From: Flavobacteriales bacterium
GTDB lineage: Bacteria > Bacteroidota > Bacteroidia > Flavobacteriales > Schleiferiaceae
NCBI GenBank assembly: GCA_002707525.1
Contig: PAND01000010.1
Location: 115,668-148,618, forward strand
Direction: 5' to 3'
DNA length: 32,951 bases
Shown here: positions 15,530 through 25,410 of the stretch, piece after piece
Layout of the letters: every line of letters starts with the position of its first letter
Position numbering within the stretch: position 1 is the stretch's first letter
Notes under the pieces: model-generated
What the model saw: only the letters and a program-made list of their open reading frames with translations
What the model was told of the DNA's origin: nothing
Databases searched by the model: none
Program-made: the position numbers and the translations under genes

Positions 15530-18100
15530 CTAATCATCTGTTTTTTCAGGTAGTACCTGTACATCGGGAGTTGATTCAATTTCCCCCTTGACAATTTCAA
15601 ACGTTAGTTCTTTGTCCCGAAGTTCAATGTTTACTGCATCACCTTCTGTGAGTTGCTTTCCAATAATACGCTCTGCAAGTGGATCTTCAATTAATTTCTG
15701 AAGTGCACGAGCTAAAGGACGAGCGCCAAAGGCTTCATCAAACCCTTCGTCTGCAATAAAATCCTTGGCCTTGTCACTAAGGTTTATGGAATAACCCAAA
15801 TCCTTCACTCGCTCAAACAAACCCTTAAGTTCAATATCAATAATCAAATGAATGTCCTCACGTTTTAACGAATTAAATAAAACCACATCATCAATACGAT
15901 TTAAAAATTCTGGTGCAAATGCCTTTTTTAAAGCACTTTGGATCACGCCCTTTTCAATATCGTCTTTCCCTTGATCTCTTGCTGTTGTGCCAAATCCAAC
16001 ACCGCTTCCAAAATCTTTTAGTTGACGCGAACCTAGATTTGAAGTCATGATAATTATGGTGTTTTTAAAATCTACCTTTCTCCCAAGACTGTCCGTAATT
16101 TGACCGTCATCTAAGGCTTGTAAAAGTAGATTGAAAACGTCTGGATGTGCCTTTTCAATCTCATCTAGCAAAATTACGGAATATGGTTTTCTGCGAACGC
16201 GTTCTGTTAACTGTCCGCCTTCTTCATATCCCACGTAGCCTGGAGGCGCGCCAACTAGTCGAGATATGGCAAATTTCTCCATGTATTCGCTCATATCTAT
16301 TCGAATCATATTCTCTTCGTTATCGAATAATAATTCGGTTAACTTCTTAGCCAATTGCGTTTTACCTACTCCAGTAGGACCCAAGAAAATAAATGACCCT
16401 ATTGGTTTCTTTGGGTCCTTTAGTCCTGCTCTGTTGCGCTGTATAGCCCTTACTATCTTTTTAACAGCTTCCTCCTGACCTATTACTTTTGACTTTAAAA
16501 GCGATTCCATTTCTGCGAGTCTATCCATTTCTTGTGCTGCAACTCGCTGTACAGGAACGCCAGTCATCATGGCTACGACTTCTGCTACTTGGTCTTCATC
16601 AACTATTTTTTTATTGAGCTTGATGCTGTCTTCCCAAGCAGATTTTGCTGTTTCAAGTTTAGCTTGGATTTTTTTCTCATCATCCCGGAGCTTCGCGGCT
16701 TCCTCATAGCGTTGAGATTTTACAACCCGAACCTTTTCTTGCATAATATGCTCCAGCTCTTGCTCAAGATCCTTTATACTTTCTGGGACTTCAATATTGA
16801 TGATGTGCACGCGCGAACCTGCTTCATCTAGCGCGTCAATTGCCTTGTCTGGCAAGAATCTATCAGCAATATAGCGTTGTGTTAGTTTTACACATGCTTC
16901 TATTGCCGCTTCAGTATAAAGGACATTATGATGGTCTTCATACTTGTCCTTAATATTGTTTAGTATTTGAATAGTCTCCTCAGTTGATGTTGGATCAACG
17001 GTGACTTTTTGAAAACGTCGTTCAAGTGCACCATCTTTTTCAATGAATTGGCGGTATTCATCTAGGGTAGTGGCTCCAATACATTGAATTTCCCCTCTTG
17101 CAAGAGCTGGTTTGAACATGTTAGAGGCGTCCAGAGAACCTGTAGCTCCACCTGCACCCACTATAGTATGGAGTTCATCAATAAATAGGATGATGTCGTC
17201 GTTCTTTTCCAATTCATTCATGAGTGCCTTCATACGCTCTTCAAATTGACCACGATATTTAGTGCCTGCAACAAGAGAAGCTAAGTCAAGACTGACCACT
17301 CGTTTGTCAAACAAAACTCGACTAACCTCCTTATTAACAATCCGTAGTGCTAACCCTTCAGCGATAGCACTTTTACCCACTCCTGGCTCACCTATTAATA
17401 GAGGATTATTTTTTTTACGACGACTTAAAATTTGACTTACTCGCTCAATCTCTTTTGATCTTCCTACGACTGGGTCTAGTTTGTTTTGTTCAGCTGCTTT
17501 AGTGAGATCTTTTCCGAAATTATCTAATACGGGTGTTTTTGATTTTTCTTTTCGACTAGTCGAACTGCTAGAGGTACTCTTTCGAGAGGAACTACTTTCT
17601 TCCAAATCATCATTATCATCGTAATCCATAGACGGTTCGGGAGTAGAAGGAAGTTCATTTTCTAAATGGCTGCTTTGGTATTCACTTTTTACTGCATCAT
17701 AGGACGCTCCCATTTGAGCCATAACGGCACTTATCGGGTCGTTATCGTTACGCAAGATACATAGCAGTAAATGTGGGGTTCTTATTACTGGGCTTTGGAA
17801 TAATTTCGCTTCTAGAAAGGTGGTTTTTAAAGCTTTTTCTGCCTGACGGGTTAAAGGTAGATTCTTGCCTGACCCTGGTGCATTGGTTGCGTAGGGAGCA
17901 GCAATGCCCTCTATTTTGTTCCTAACATTGCTTAAATCGAGACCCAAGTCTTTTAAGATGGCCACAGCAATGCCTTCACCATCACGTAAAATTCCAAGAA
18001 GTAAATGCTCTGTTCCAATATAATCATGTCCAAGACGTAAAGCCTCTTCTTTACTATATGTGATTACATCGCGTACTCTAGGGCTAAAATTTTCTTCCAT
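15530..18100 (-). CDS. clpC: ATP-dependent Clp protease ATPase subunit ClpC
   Basis: An 856-residue AAA+ unfoldase that feeds proteins to ClpP. Order of parts: a double Clp N-domain (1-145), a Ser-rich acidic linker (about 155-190), first AAA module with Walker A GEPGVGKS (237-244), a short UVR-like middle helix pair ([14 protein letters not shown], 464-477), and second AAA module with Walker A GPTGVGKT (574-581) and Walker B ILLDEIEK (643-650). The loop GSGVGFG (698-704) contains the VGF tripeptide that docks ClpP, and the middle domain is short, so this is ClpC and not the disaggregase ClpB. The Ser-rich linker of about 35 residues is longer than usual. It is divergent from gyrA. Confidence 0.95.
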   Translation of the reverse strand: MEENFSPRVRDVITYSKEEALRLGHDYIGTEHLLLGILRDGEGIAVAILKDLGLDLSNVRNKIEGIAAPYATNAPGSGKNLPLTRQAEKALKTTFLEAKLFQSPVIRTPHLLLCILRNDNDPISAVMAQMGASYDAVKSEYQSSHLENELPSTPEPSMDYDDNDDLEESSSSRKSTSSSSTSRKEKSKTPVLDNFGKDLTKAAEQNKLDPVVGRSKEIERVSQILSRRKKNNPLLIGEPGVGKSAIAEGLALRIVNKEVSRVLFDKRVVSLDLASLVAGTKYRGQFEERMKALMNELEKNDDIILFIDELHTIVGAGGATGSLDASNMFKPALARGEIQCIGATTLDEYRQFIEKDGALERRFQKVTVDPTSTEETIQILNNIKDKYEDHHNVLYTEAAIEACVKLTQRYIADRFLPDKAIDALDEAGSRVHIINIEVPESIKDLEQELEHIMQEKVRVVKSQRYEEAAKLRDDEKKIQAKLETAKSAWEDSIKLNKKIVDEDQVAEVVAMMTGVPVQRVAAQEMDRLAEMESLLKSKVIGQEEAVKKIVRAIQRNRAGLKDPKKPIGSFIFLGPTGVGKTQLAKKLTELLFDNEENMIRIDMSEYMEKFAISRLVGAPPGYVGYEEGGQLTERVRRKPYSVILLDEIEKAHPDVFNLLLQALDDGQITDSLGRKVDFKNTIIIMTSNLGSRQLKDFGSGVGFGTTARDQGKDDIEKGVIQSALKKAFAPEFLNRIDDVVLFNSLKREDIHLIIDIELKGLFERVKDLGYSINLSDKAKDFIADEGFDEAFGARPLARALQKLIEDPLAERIIGKQLTEGDAVNIELRDKELTFEIVKGEIESTPDVQVLPEKTDD

Positions 18101-18159
18101 AGTTTGAGGTATTTCTGATATTACTTGAACATAAAATATGCCACCTTCAACAATTCTCT

Positions 18160-18173
18160 AATCTAAATAGATT
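18160..18173. promoter_or_regulatory. Inverted repeat upstream of clpC
   Basis: AATCTAAATAGATT is a perfect 6-base inverted repeat with a 2-base centre, 60 bases upstream of the clpC start. Its size and symmetry suit a dimeric regulator, but the region is AT-rich and no regulator is identified, so this is a weak candidate operator. Confidence 0.25.
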
Positions 18174-18220
18174 TAAACTGCCATGATTGCCGTTTCAACA
18201 TTGGTTTGTTAACATTAAAA

Positions 18221-18229
18221 TGTGGATAA
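18221..18229 (-). promoter_or_regulatory. Consensus DnaA box
   Basis: The plus strand reads TGTGGATAA, the exact complement of the DnaA box TTATCCACA. It lies in the clpC-gyrA gap, 30 bases upstream of the gyrA -33 element and midway between two GTTAAC sites (18208-18213 and 18234-18239). A perfect box is rare by chance in a 232-base gap. No cluster of boxes and no dnaA gene are visible, so DnaA control of transcription is a better guess than a full origin. Confidence 0.5.
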
Positions 18230-18258
18230 ATGCGTTAACTGAATCCTTTATAATCTTC

Positions 18259-18286
18259 TTGCACAGACGGCTAAAAGCTATATTTG
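18259..18286 (+). promoter_or_regulatory. gyrA promoter (Bacteroidota type)
   Basis: TTG at 18259-18261, a 17-base spacer, then TATATTTG at 18279-18286, an exact match to the Bacteroidota -7 consensus TAnnTTTG. Transcription would begin near 18292, giving a leader of about 40 bases that contains the GGGGTTAACCCC palindrome. Confidence 0.7.
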
Positions 18287-18303
18287 AAAATTACGTAAAA
18301 ACC

Positions 18304-18315
18304 GGGGTTAACCCC
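18304..18315. repeat. GC-rich palindrome in gyrA leader
   Basis: GGGGTTAACCCC is a perfect 12-base palindrome, 17 bases before the gyrA ATG and just downstream of the predicted transcription start. It stands out by its GC-rich arms in an AT-rich gap and shares its GTTAAC core with two sites upstream. It could be an operator, or a DNA or RNA structure near the start codon. Confidence 0.4.
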
Positions 18316-18332
18316 ATAAAAAAACTGACAAT

Positions 18333-20855
18333 ATGGCGCAGGGAGAAAGAATTATTCCCGTAAATATTGAAGAGCAAATGAAAAGCTCGTACATCGATTA
18401 TTCGATGTCGGTTATTGTATCACGTGCCTTACCGGATGTTCGCGATGGTTTGAAGCCAGTGCATCGCCGGGTTCTGTACGGTATGCATGACATGGGTGTA
18501 ACGAGTACCAAATCATATAAAAAATCCGCTAGGATAGTGGGAGATGTGCTTGGAAAGTATCATCCCCATGGAGATAGTTCAGTTTACGACACTATGGTTC
18601 GTATGGCTCAGGATTGGTCGTTACGTTACATGCTTGTTGACGGACAGGGTAATTTTGGCTCTATTGATGGGGATAGTCCTGCTGCAATGAGATATACGGA
18701 GGTGCGTATGCGTAAAATCGCAGAGGAAATGTTATCTGATATAGATAAGGATACTGTTGATTGGCAACTAAACTTTGATGACTCTCTTAAAGAGCCTACT
18801 GTATTGCCTACAAGAGTTCCGGGTTTATTAGTTAACGGAGCATCCGGAATTGCAGTGGGTATGGCTACTAATATGCCGCCACACAATCTTACCGAAAGCA
18901 TTAATGCCATTAATGCCTACATAGAAGATGATTCTATTGAGATAGATGGGTTGATGCAACACATCAGTGCACCCGATTTTCCAACTGGAGGAACAATATA
19001 TGGCTATGAGGGTGTTCGAGATGCTTTTCATACAGGACGCGGACGAATTGTACTTCGCGGTAAAGCAAGAATAGAAGAGGTACGAGATCGCGAATGTATC
19101 ATTGTTACCGAAATCCCATATCAGGTTAACAAAGCTGATATGATCAAGAAGACAGCTGATTTAGTCAACGATAAGAAAATAGAAGGAATCTCTGATATTA
19201 GAGATGAAAGTGATCGGAAAGGTATGCGCATTGTATATGTGCTCAAAAGAGATGCTGTTCCAAATGTTGTCTTGAATAAACTGTTCAAGTATACTCAGCT
19301 ACAAAGTTCATTCTCAGTGAATAACATTGCTTTAGTAAAAGGGCGTCCTGAGTTATTGAACTTGAAAGAAATGATCAAACACTTCGTAGAGCATAGGCAT
19401 GAAGTGGTTGTTCGTCGTACGGAGTACGAATTAAGACAAGCTGAAAAACGAGCACACGTTCTTGAGGGCTTGCTGATTGCTATAGATAACTTAGACGCTG
19501 TAATTAAGTTAATACGTGCCTCTGCAACACCAGATGAAGCAAGGTCAGGGTTAATGTCTGAGTTTAAACTTAGTGAGATTCAGGCAAAAGCCATCTTGGA
19601 CATGCGTCTTCAAAAACTTACAGGTCTTGAGAGAGATAAGATAAAGGCCGAGTATGAAGAATTGATGAAAACCATAGATTCCTTAAAAGGAATTTTGTCT
19701 GATAAGACTTTGAGAATGCAGATTATCAAAGACGAATTACTTGAAGTCAACGAAAAGTTTGGTGATGAGCGCAGAACAGACATAGAATATGCTGGAGGTG
19801 ATGTGAGCATTGAAGATATGATACCTGATACTGAAGTAGTTGTTACCATATCTCATGCAGGTTATATCAAGCGTACGGCATTGTCAGAGTATAGAAAGCA
19901 AAATAGAGGAGGGGTAGGGTCTAAAGGCGCTAGCACTAGAGATAAAGATTTCATTGAGAACGTGTTTGTAGCTACCAACCACCAGTATATGCTCTTTTTT
20001 ACAGAGTTAGGCAGATGCTTTTGGATGCGTGTATTCGAAATACCAGAAGGTACAAGGCAAAGTAAGGGTAGGGCTATTCAAAACCTGATTAATATCCCTC
20101 AAAATGACAAGGTTCTTGCCTTTATTAATGTTTTGAACCTAAAAGACGAAGAGTATATCAACAATCACTTTATTGTGATGTGTACTAAGCACGGTATTAT
20201 CAAGAAGACATCTCTTGAGGCATACAGTCGTCCACGTGTGAATGGAATCAATGCCATTACTATCCGCGAGGGTGATACCTTACTTGAAGCTAAATTGACT
20301 AATGGTCAACAAGACATTATGATGGCTGTAAGAAGCGGCAAAGCCATTCGTTTCCCGGAAAGTAAAGCGCGTTCAATGGGTAGAAATGCTTCAGGTGTAC
20401 GAGCCATTACGGTTGACTCAGAGAAGGATGAAGTTGTAGGAATGGTCGTTGTAAAAGAAGGCGACGGATTTGACATTATGGTAGTTAGTGAAAAGGGATA
20501 CGGTAAGCGATCTGCACTGGAAGATTATCGTATTACAAACCGTGGAGGTAAGGGAGTAAAAACAATCACAGTTACAGAAAAGACTGGAGAACTCGTGAGC
20601 CTCAAAGCTGTCAATGACGAAGACGATTTAATGATTATTACTAAAAAGGGAACCATGATTAGAATGGGAGTTGATACGCTCCGTGTTATGGGACGTGCAA
20701 CTCAAGGCGTACGACTAATAAATCTTCGTAAGGAGGATGAAATAGCCTCTATTGCCAAAGTTCCTGCTTCTGAAGAGGAAGAAATAGATGATAGTATTGA
20801 AGGAGCGAATGAATCAGCCGAATTAAAGGATGAAACCCCGCCCTCTGTAGAGTAA
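18333..20855 (+). CDS. gyrA: DNA gyrase subunit A
   Basis: The 840-residue breakage-reunion subunit of gyrase; with GyrB it introduces negative supercoils. The catalytic tyrosine is Tyr121 in AAMRYTE. The quinolone-resistance region [11 protein letters not shown] keeps Ser82 and Asp86, the positions equivalent to E. coli Ser83 and Asp87, so no classic resistance change is visible. The C-terminal beta-pinwheel follows residue 500; the GyrA-box appears as QNRGGVG, a variant of QRRGGKG, which marks it as gyrase rather than topoisomerase IV ParC. The protein ends in an acidic tail of about 30 residues. It has its own promoter. Confidence 0.95.
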   Translation: MAQGERIIPVNIEEQMKSSYIDYSMSVIVSRALPDVRDGLKPVHRRVLYGMHDMGVTSTKSYKKSARIVGDVLGKYHPHGDSSVYDTMVRMAQDWSLRYMLVDGQGNFGSIDGDSPAAMRYTEVRMRKIAEEMLSDIDKDTVDWQLNFDDSLKEPTVLPTRVPGLLVNGASGIAVGMATNMPPHNLTESINAINAYIEDDSIEIDGLMQHISAPDFPTGGTIYGYEGVRDAFHTGRGRIVLRGKARIEEVRDRECIIVTEIPYQVNKADMIKKTADLVNDKKIEGISDIRDESDRKGMRIVYVLKRDAVPNVVLNKLFKYTQLQSSFSVNNIALVKGRPELLNLKEMIKHFVEHRHEVVVRRTEYELRQAEKRAHVLEGLLIAIDNLDAVIKLIRASATPDEARSGLMSEFKLSEIQAKAILDMRLQKLTGLERDKIKAEYEELMKTIDSLKGILSDKTLRMQIIKDELLEVNEKFGDERRTDIEYAGGDVSIEDMIPDTEVVVTISHAGYIKRTALSEYRKQNRGGVGSKGASTRDKDFIENVFVATNHQYMLFFTELGRCFWMRVFEIPEGTRQSKGRAIQNLINIPQNDKVLAFINVLNLKDEEYINNHFIVMCTKHGIIKKTSLEAYSRPRVNGINAITIREGDTLLEAKLTNGQQDIMMAVRSGKAIRFPESKARSMGRNASGVRAITVDSEKDEVVGMVVVKEGDGFDIMVVSEKGYGKRSALEDYRITNRGGKGVKTITVTEKTGELVSLKAVNDEDDLMIITKKGTMIRMGVDTLRVMGRATQGVRLINLRKEDEIASIAKVPASEEEEIDDSIEGANESAELKDETPPSVE

Positions 20856-20873
20856 ATTAAAAATGGCGTAATG

Positions 20874-20903
20874 TTTGCAAAAGTTCATTGAGAACTAAAT
20901 TTG
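20874..20903 (+). promoter_or_regulatory. Promoter of the TPR protein gene
   Basis: TTTG at 20874-20877, an 18-base spacer, and TAAATTTG at 20896-20903, an exact TAnnTTTG match. The start would fall near 20909, about 20 bases before the ATG at 20930. This also argues against the in-frame TTG at 20888 as a start codon. Confidence 0.7.
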
Positions 20904-20929
20904 TAGCAAAGAATAAAGCAAAAAAAAGA

Positions 20930-22240
20930 ATGAAAAAATTACTATTTGGATTGTTGACTTTTGCCGTTTTGAGCGTTCATGCTCAAGAAGCACCAAAAGT
21001 AACAAGTGCAATAATTGCACTGAGGGGTAATGAAATTGTAGAAGCAAAAGGTTTTATTGACGAGGCTTCAATAATTATTCAAGGAAAGAATCAATCTGAG
21101 ATTAAAGAGAAGATCTTAACTAAGTTCTACTATAATCGTGCATTGATCTACGCCAAGATTGCTGGATCACCAGACGCTGAAATCAAAGCGTTGTCTGATA
21201 ATGCCAATGAAATTGCTGCAGAAAGTATTCTTGATTTATTAAAATACGAAAGCACCTTGAAAAAGCCTCGTTATTCAGAAGACGCACTTAGGGAGGTCCC
21301 AATGGTTGCCTACAATTATTTAGTAGATGCAGGTGCTTCCTATGACGCGGAAGATTATGCTGCATCGTACAATGGATATATGGCTGCTTTTGATTTCAAG
21401 AAGAATGAGTTGTTAGGTGATTTTGCTGAATTAGACACTGGACTCTTATTCAATGCAGGAATCATTGCTGGAATGTCTGGTGACCAAGAGGCTAGCATAA
21501 ATTCATTTCGTACGTGCTTGGACCTTGGGTATACGGGAATCACGTTTACTGCTACTTTCCTTGCTTCGGGGCAGCCCAAGCAGTATCCCAATAAGAGTTC
21601 AATGGAGAAAGAAATTGAATTAGGCTTAGCTTCTGATCCGGTAGTTGGAGAGGATGTTCGTCCAAGCGTTTACATAAGCTTAATAAATGCTTACAAGAAA
21701 ATGGAAGATACAGACATGTACGAAACCACTCTTACAGAAGCTCGAAATCTATATCCAGAGAACAAAGATTTATTGGACATCCAGTTGCAGGCTTACCTTG
21801 ACAAGAAGGATTATAAAGGTGCTCTAGCTAACCTTGATGAGGCTATAGTAAAGAATCCAGATAAAGGTATTTATCACTTTGTTAAAGGAAATATTCTTCA
21901 AACTGAATTGAAAGATTTAGATGCAGCTTTAGTAGAATATAAAGTGGCCGTTGAGCTGGATCCAGAGAATAGTGATGCCATGTATATGTGTGGATTAGTT
22001 TACATTGATAGAGCCAACAAGATTACTGAGCAGATGAATTCGCTTAGCCTAAGTGAAAGCAGAAAATATGAATCCCTCAAGAAAAAACAGAAAGGAGTCT
22101 TTGAAGAAAGCCTTAGTTATTTTGAGAATGCTCGGGAAATGAATAAGGAAGATTTGGACATTGTACGGGCATTAGCAGAAGTATATCGTAAAGTTGGCGA
22201 TTACGAAAAATCTATGGAGATGAGCGAATTATTAAAGTAA
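20930..22240 (+). CDS. Exported tetratricopeptide-repeat protein
   Basis: A 436-residue protein with a clear signal peptide (MKKLLFGLLTFAVLSVHA, cleavage before Gln19). The C-terminal half holds several TPR units, the clearest around residues 285-360 (GALANLDEAIVKNPDKG, then AALVEYKVAVELDPENSDA). TPR scaffolds mediate protein contacts; a periplasmic location is inferred from the signal peptide and absence of membrane helices. The start was chosen at the ATG that begins the signal peptide and follows an A-rich leader, 20 bases after the predicted transcription start. A strong terminator follows, so the gene is probably expressed alone. Its specific role is unknown. Confidence 0.85.
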   Translation: MKKLLFGLLTFAVLSVHAQEAPKVTSAIIALRGNEIVEAKGFIDEASIIIQGKNQSEIKEKILTKFYYNRALIYAKIAGSPDAEIKALSDNANEIAAESILDLLKYESTLKKPRYSEDALREVPMVAYNYLVDAGASYDAEDYAASYNGYMAAFDFKKNELLGDFAELDTGLLFNAGIIAGMSGDQEASINSFRTCLDLGYTGITFTATFLASGQPKQYPNKSSMEKEIELGLASDPVVGEDVRPSVYISLINAYKKMEDTDMYETTLTEARNLYPENKDLLDIQLQAYLDKKDYKGALANLDEAIVKNPDKGIYHFVKGNILQTELKDLDAALVEYKVAVELDPENSDAMYMCGLVYIDRANKITEQMNSLSLSESRKYESLKKKQKGVFEESLSYFENAREMNKEDLDIVRALAEVYRKVGDYEKSMEMSELLK

Positions 22241-22262
22241 CGTCTGAAAACATTTTGAAAAG

Positions 22263-22289
22263 CCCTGGTAATAGTTGCCAGGGTTTTTT
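22263..22289 (+). terminator. Rho-independent terminator after the TPR gene
   Basis: A 9-base-pair stem (CCCTGGTAA at 22263-22271 with TTGCCAGGG at 22275-22283, one G-T pair) closes a 3-base loop and is followed by six T residues. On the other strand the same stem is followed by CTTTTC, so it may also stop transcripts from the convergent dnaE-like gene. Confidence 0.9.
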
Positions 22290-22345
22290 GTTAATATCGT
22301 TTAGATTATAATATACATTATGTTAAATTATATTCCTTTAAAAGA

Positions 22346-25300
22346 CTAATTATGTGAGGGTGTCCCTTTTTTTCTAGTTCTACGTGTTTTACTATAATTA
22401 TCCTTTGGATGCGCAATGGTATCTTCATATCGGGGATCTGGAATCATCGCAACCTTGTAAAGTGCAGAAGCTTCCACACTAAAAAAACCGAATTCCTCAG
22501 CAACACGTCCTTGTATTTTATAAAGTCCTTTGCCCTGAAAGGGAAATTGCTGTGCAACAATTGGAAAATGAACGCTGTCTAAATAATCTCCATTTTGATC
22601 TATGAACGTGGCAAAATTCATGCGTTCCCCTTTCGCTGTCTTCGTGTTCTTAACTGTTACTAGATAGCCATAAGCAATAATAAAATGCCCAAGCTTAGAC
22701 GATAATTCTTTTGCAGTAGTCCCATTTACTAACGGTTCATCTGCTAATTCAAACGGATTGCACAATGGAAACCCTAGTAATTCAATTTGATCAAATGCCT
22801 CTTCCGGCTTGGTCTGCGTCAACAACGGCACCTTATAGTCATGACTTTTCTGCGTAGCACCCTTAAAAAGACTCGGAACTTCAGTAACAAGGTCCTTAGC
22901 AGTACGTCCTTTCAGTATATGATGCGCTTCCCAGAGTAAGGTTTGCTTGGCGATTCCAGTAAATCTAAAAGCACCTATTCGGATAAGTAGACTCACTTGT
23001 TCAATACCAGCAGGAACTCGAGTAATGAAATCTACTAAATCTTTGAATAGACCTCCATCCTGACGTTCTCTGGTGATTTGTATACCTACGTTTTGATCTA
23101 GTCCATACAATAGTACAAAGCCTAAATAAATTTTCTTGTTCACAATAACTGTAGGATAATCTCCGAGCTGTACACAAGGTTCTTCTATAATACCTCCATT
23201 TTTACGCGCTTCGTGGACATAAAATTCGGTTTTATAAAAGCCACCAAAGTTATTGATAGTTGCAACCATATATTCTAGAGGATAATGCGCTTTCAAATAC
23301 AAACTTTGATAACTCTCTACTGCATAGGATGCACTGTGTCCTTTAGCAAAAGCATAGCCCGCAAAACTCTCTATTTGCCGCCAAATTTCACTGGCTAATT
23401 CATCCGTATACCCTCGCTCCTTACAATTCTCAAAATATTGATTTTCAACCCTTTTAAACTCGTCTCTAGACCTAAATTTACCGGACATTCCCCGTCGTAA
23501 AACATCTGCTTCGCCTAGCGTTAGTCCAGCAAAGTAATGCGCCACTTTGATCACATCTTCTTGATATACCATCACACCAAAAGTATCGGGCATAATTTCT
23601 AACATTACGGGATGGGCATCACTACGCTTAGAAGGATCCGTAAATCGAAGTATATATTCACGCATCATACCGCTATTGCTCACTCCTGGACGAATTATTG
23701 AGCTTGCAGCAACAAGACCTAAATAAGTATCTACACGTAGTTTAGTTAGTAACATTCGCATTGCCGGCGATTCTACATAGAAACATCCTATAGTTTTTCC
23801 ATTGCGCAATAGCTCTTTGACCTTTTCATCCTCTTTGAAACGTTGTAAATCACGAATGTCAAAAAGCTCAATATTTCTATTATTTATGCGAGCTAATGCC
23901 AAAGCATCCTGAATTTTACTCAATCCTCGTTGACTCAGAATATCGAATTTATGGAGACCTATATCTTCTGCAACTACCATATCAAATTGAGTAGTTGGAA
24001 ACCCTTTGGGAGGGATAAATGTGGCTGTCCGGTAATGTATACTTTCATTGGCTATTAGTATACCTCCTGCATGAATGCTTAAATGACTTGGAAAACCTTG
24101 TATATAGGTACTGTAGCGTAGGACTAAATGCGCCAAATGATCCAAATTGCCACCATTGAATTCACCTTGACTAAGCTTGTCTATTTCGTGTTTTGGAAGA
24201 CCAAATACTTTACCTAATTCACGAATAACTGCCTTGTATTGAAAAGTATTATACGTTGCTAATAATGCGGTATTTGGAAAACGCTTAAAGATATATTGAG
24301 TAATATCGTCACGATCGCGCCAAGAGAAGTCTAAATCAAAATCTGGTGGTGAAGTACGGTAAAGATTGATGAAGCGCTCAAAATATAGATCAAGCTCTAT
24401 GGGGTCAACATCTGTAATCTTAAGGAGATAGGCCACTATTGAATTTGCTCCACTCCCCCGCCCTACGTAGAAATAACCACGCTTTTGGGCATAATTGACT
24501 ATATCCCAATTAATTAAAAAATAGGATACAAAATTCTTTTTATCAATGAGTTGTAATTCTTTTTCAATTCGATCTCGGACTTTAAAATCCGCTTGTGGAT
24601 ACCGATAAGAAAGACCGTCATTGCAGAGTTTTCTAAGGAGCTTGTTGTCTTTTTCACGTAAACCCGTGTAAGTCTGTAAATTTAATTCAGGCTTTTCAGG
24701 GAGCTTAACATTACAAGACTGCAAAATTTGTAGAGCATTACGAAGTAGATGAGGATATTCACTATAACTGTTGCGTAGCTGTTTATCATTTAGATACAAC
24801 TCTGTCTCAGGAGCTTCTTTATTCTTAGATAGCTTACTAAGTAATGTGTTTTCATCGATAGCTCGTAGTAGTCTATGCGCATTGAAATCCCGTTTTCCTC
24901 GAAAAGAAGCCGTAGCCATTGCCACTAATTTATGCTCGTGAGTACGAATCTTGTGTATATGGAGGGAGGTGATTAGCTCAGGGCTAATTCCTACTAGCTC
25001 ATTGCTTTTCAGTAGATTAACATCTAAATTTTCATGGTAATTATAAATAACCCAAGTATCTTTTAAACGTTTAACTGGAGCTTTATTAGAGAATTTAACC
25101 TTGTGTGCTAAGTGCCAAGAAAGATGATTGTTGATTTGCTTAAACCCCTCCCAGTTTTTTGCGATCACTACATATTTTTGTTGGACACCATTTCTAAAAT
25201 CAACCCCTACAACAGCATTTTTACTCGGTTCATCTTTAAGTAAGTATAAAGCTGTCATGCACGCAGATGTATTGTTGATATCCGTCAATGCCATATGTGT

Positions 25301-25390
25301 CCAAGGTTGAGATTTAAAGAAATTAATCCAATCTTTTGGCGATACTACTCCATAACGCAAACTGTAATAACTGTGCGTATTTATTAGCAT
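22346..25390 (-). CDS. Short DnaE-type DNA polymerase III alpha subunit (mutagenesis type)
   Basis: A 1014-residue C-family polymerase, shorter than the replicative DnaE (about 1160 in E. coli). Order: PHP domain (1-220), palm with GRGSGANS (310-317) and PPDFDLDF (348-355) carrying catalytic Asp352 and Asp354, a third acidic residue in HKFDIL, the AKGHSASYAVESYQ segment, and a C-terminal OB-fold (about 900-990). The PHP opening reads INTHSYYS, where the metal-binding HxH is NxH, so PHP proofreading is probably lost. It is the last gene of the S24-polIV-SRAP-DnaE run and starts 20 bases after the SRAP gene. Its likely job is translesion synthesis after DNA damage, with the replicative DnaE elsewhere; that is inferred from the context. 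Confidence 0.9.
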   Translation of the reverse strand: MLINTHSYYSLRYGVVSPKDWINFFKSQPWTHMALTDINNTSACMTALYLLKDEPSKNAVVGVDFRNGVQQKYVVIAKNWEGFKQINNHLSWHLAHKVKFSNKAPVKRLKDTWVIYNYHENLDVNLLKSNELVGISPELITSLHIHKIRTHEHKLVAMATASFRGKRDFNAHRLLRAIDENTLLSKLSKNKEAPETELYLNDKQLRNSYSEYPHLLRNALQILQSCNVKLPEKPELNLQTYTGLREKDNKLLRKLCNDGLSYRYPQADFKVRDRIEKELQLIDKKNFVSYFLINWDIVNYAQKRGYFYVGRGSGANSIVAYLLKITDVDPIELDLYFERFINLYRTSPPDFDLDFSWRDRDDITQYIFKRFPNTALLATYNTFQYKAVIRELGKVFGLPKHEIDKLSQGEFNGGNLDHLAHLVLRYSTYIQGFPSHLSIHAGGILIANESIHYRTATFIPPKGFPTTQFDMVVAEDIGLHKFDILSQRGLSKIQDALALARINNRNIELFDIRDLQRFKEDEKVKELLRNGKTIGCFYVESPAMRMLLTKLRVDTYLGLVAASSIIRPGVSNSGMMREYILRFTDPSKRSDAHPVMLEIMPDTFGVMVYQEDVIKVAHYFAGLTLGEADVLRRGMSGKFRSRDEFKRVENQYFENCKERGYTDELASEIWRQIESFAGYAFAKGHSASYAVESYQSLYLKAHYPLEYMVATINNFGGFYKTEFYVHEARKNGGIIEEPCVQLGDYPTVIVNKKIYLGFVLLYGLDQNVGIQITRERQDGGLFKDLVDFITRVPAGIEQVSLLIRIGAFRFTGIAKQTLLWEAHHILKGRTAKDLVTEVPSLFKGATQKSHDYKVPLLTQTKPEEAFDQIELLGFPLCNPFELADEPLVNGTTAKELSSKLGHFIIAYGYLVTVKNTKTAKGERMNFATFIDQNGDYLDSVHFPIVAQQFPFQGKGLYKIQGRVAEEFGFFSVEASALYKVAMIPDPRYEDTIAHPKDNYSKTRRTRKKGTPSHN

Positions 25391-25410
25391 TTGTAATAGC
25401 TGAATAGTTA

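Noticed and set aside
18101-18332. Possible replication origin in the clpC-gyrA gap
   Set aside because: Only one DnaA box is present, with no box cluster, no clear unwinding element and no dnaA, dnaN or rpmH neighbour.
20888-20929. Fourteen-codon N-terminal extension of the TPR protein from a TTG
   Set aside because: It would overlap the predicted promoter and precede the signal peptide with a basic stretch; the ATG at 20930 fits better.
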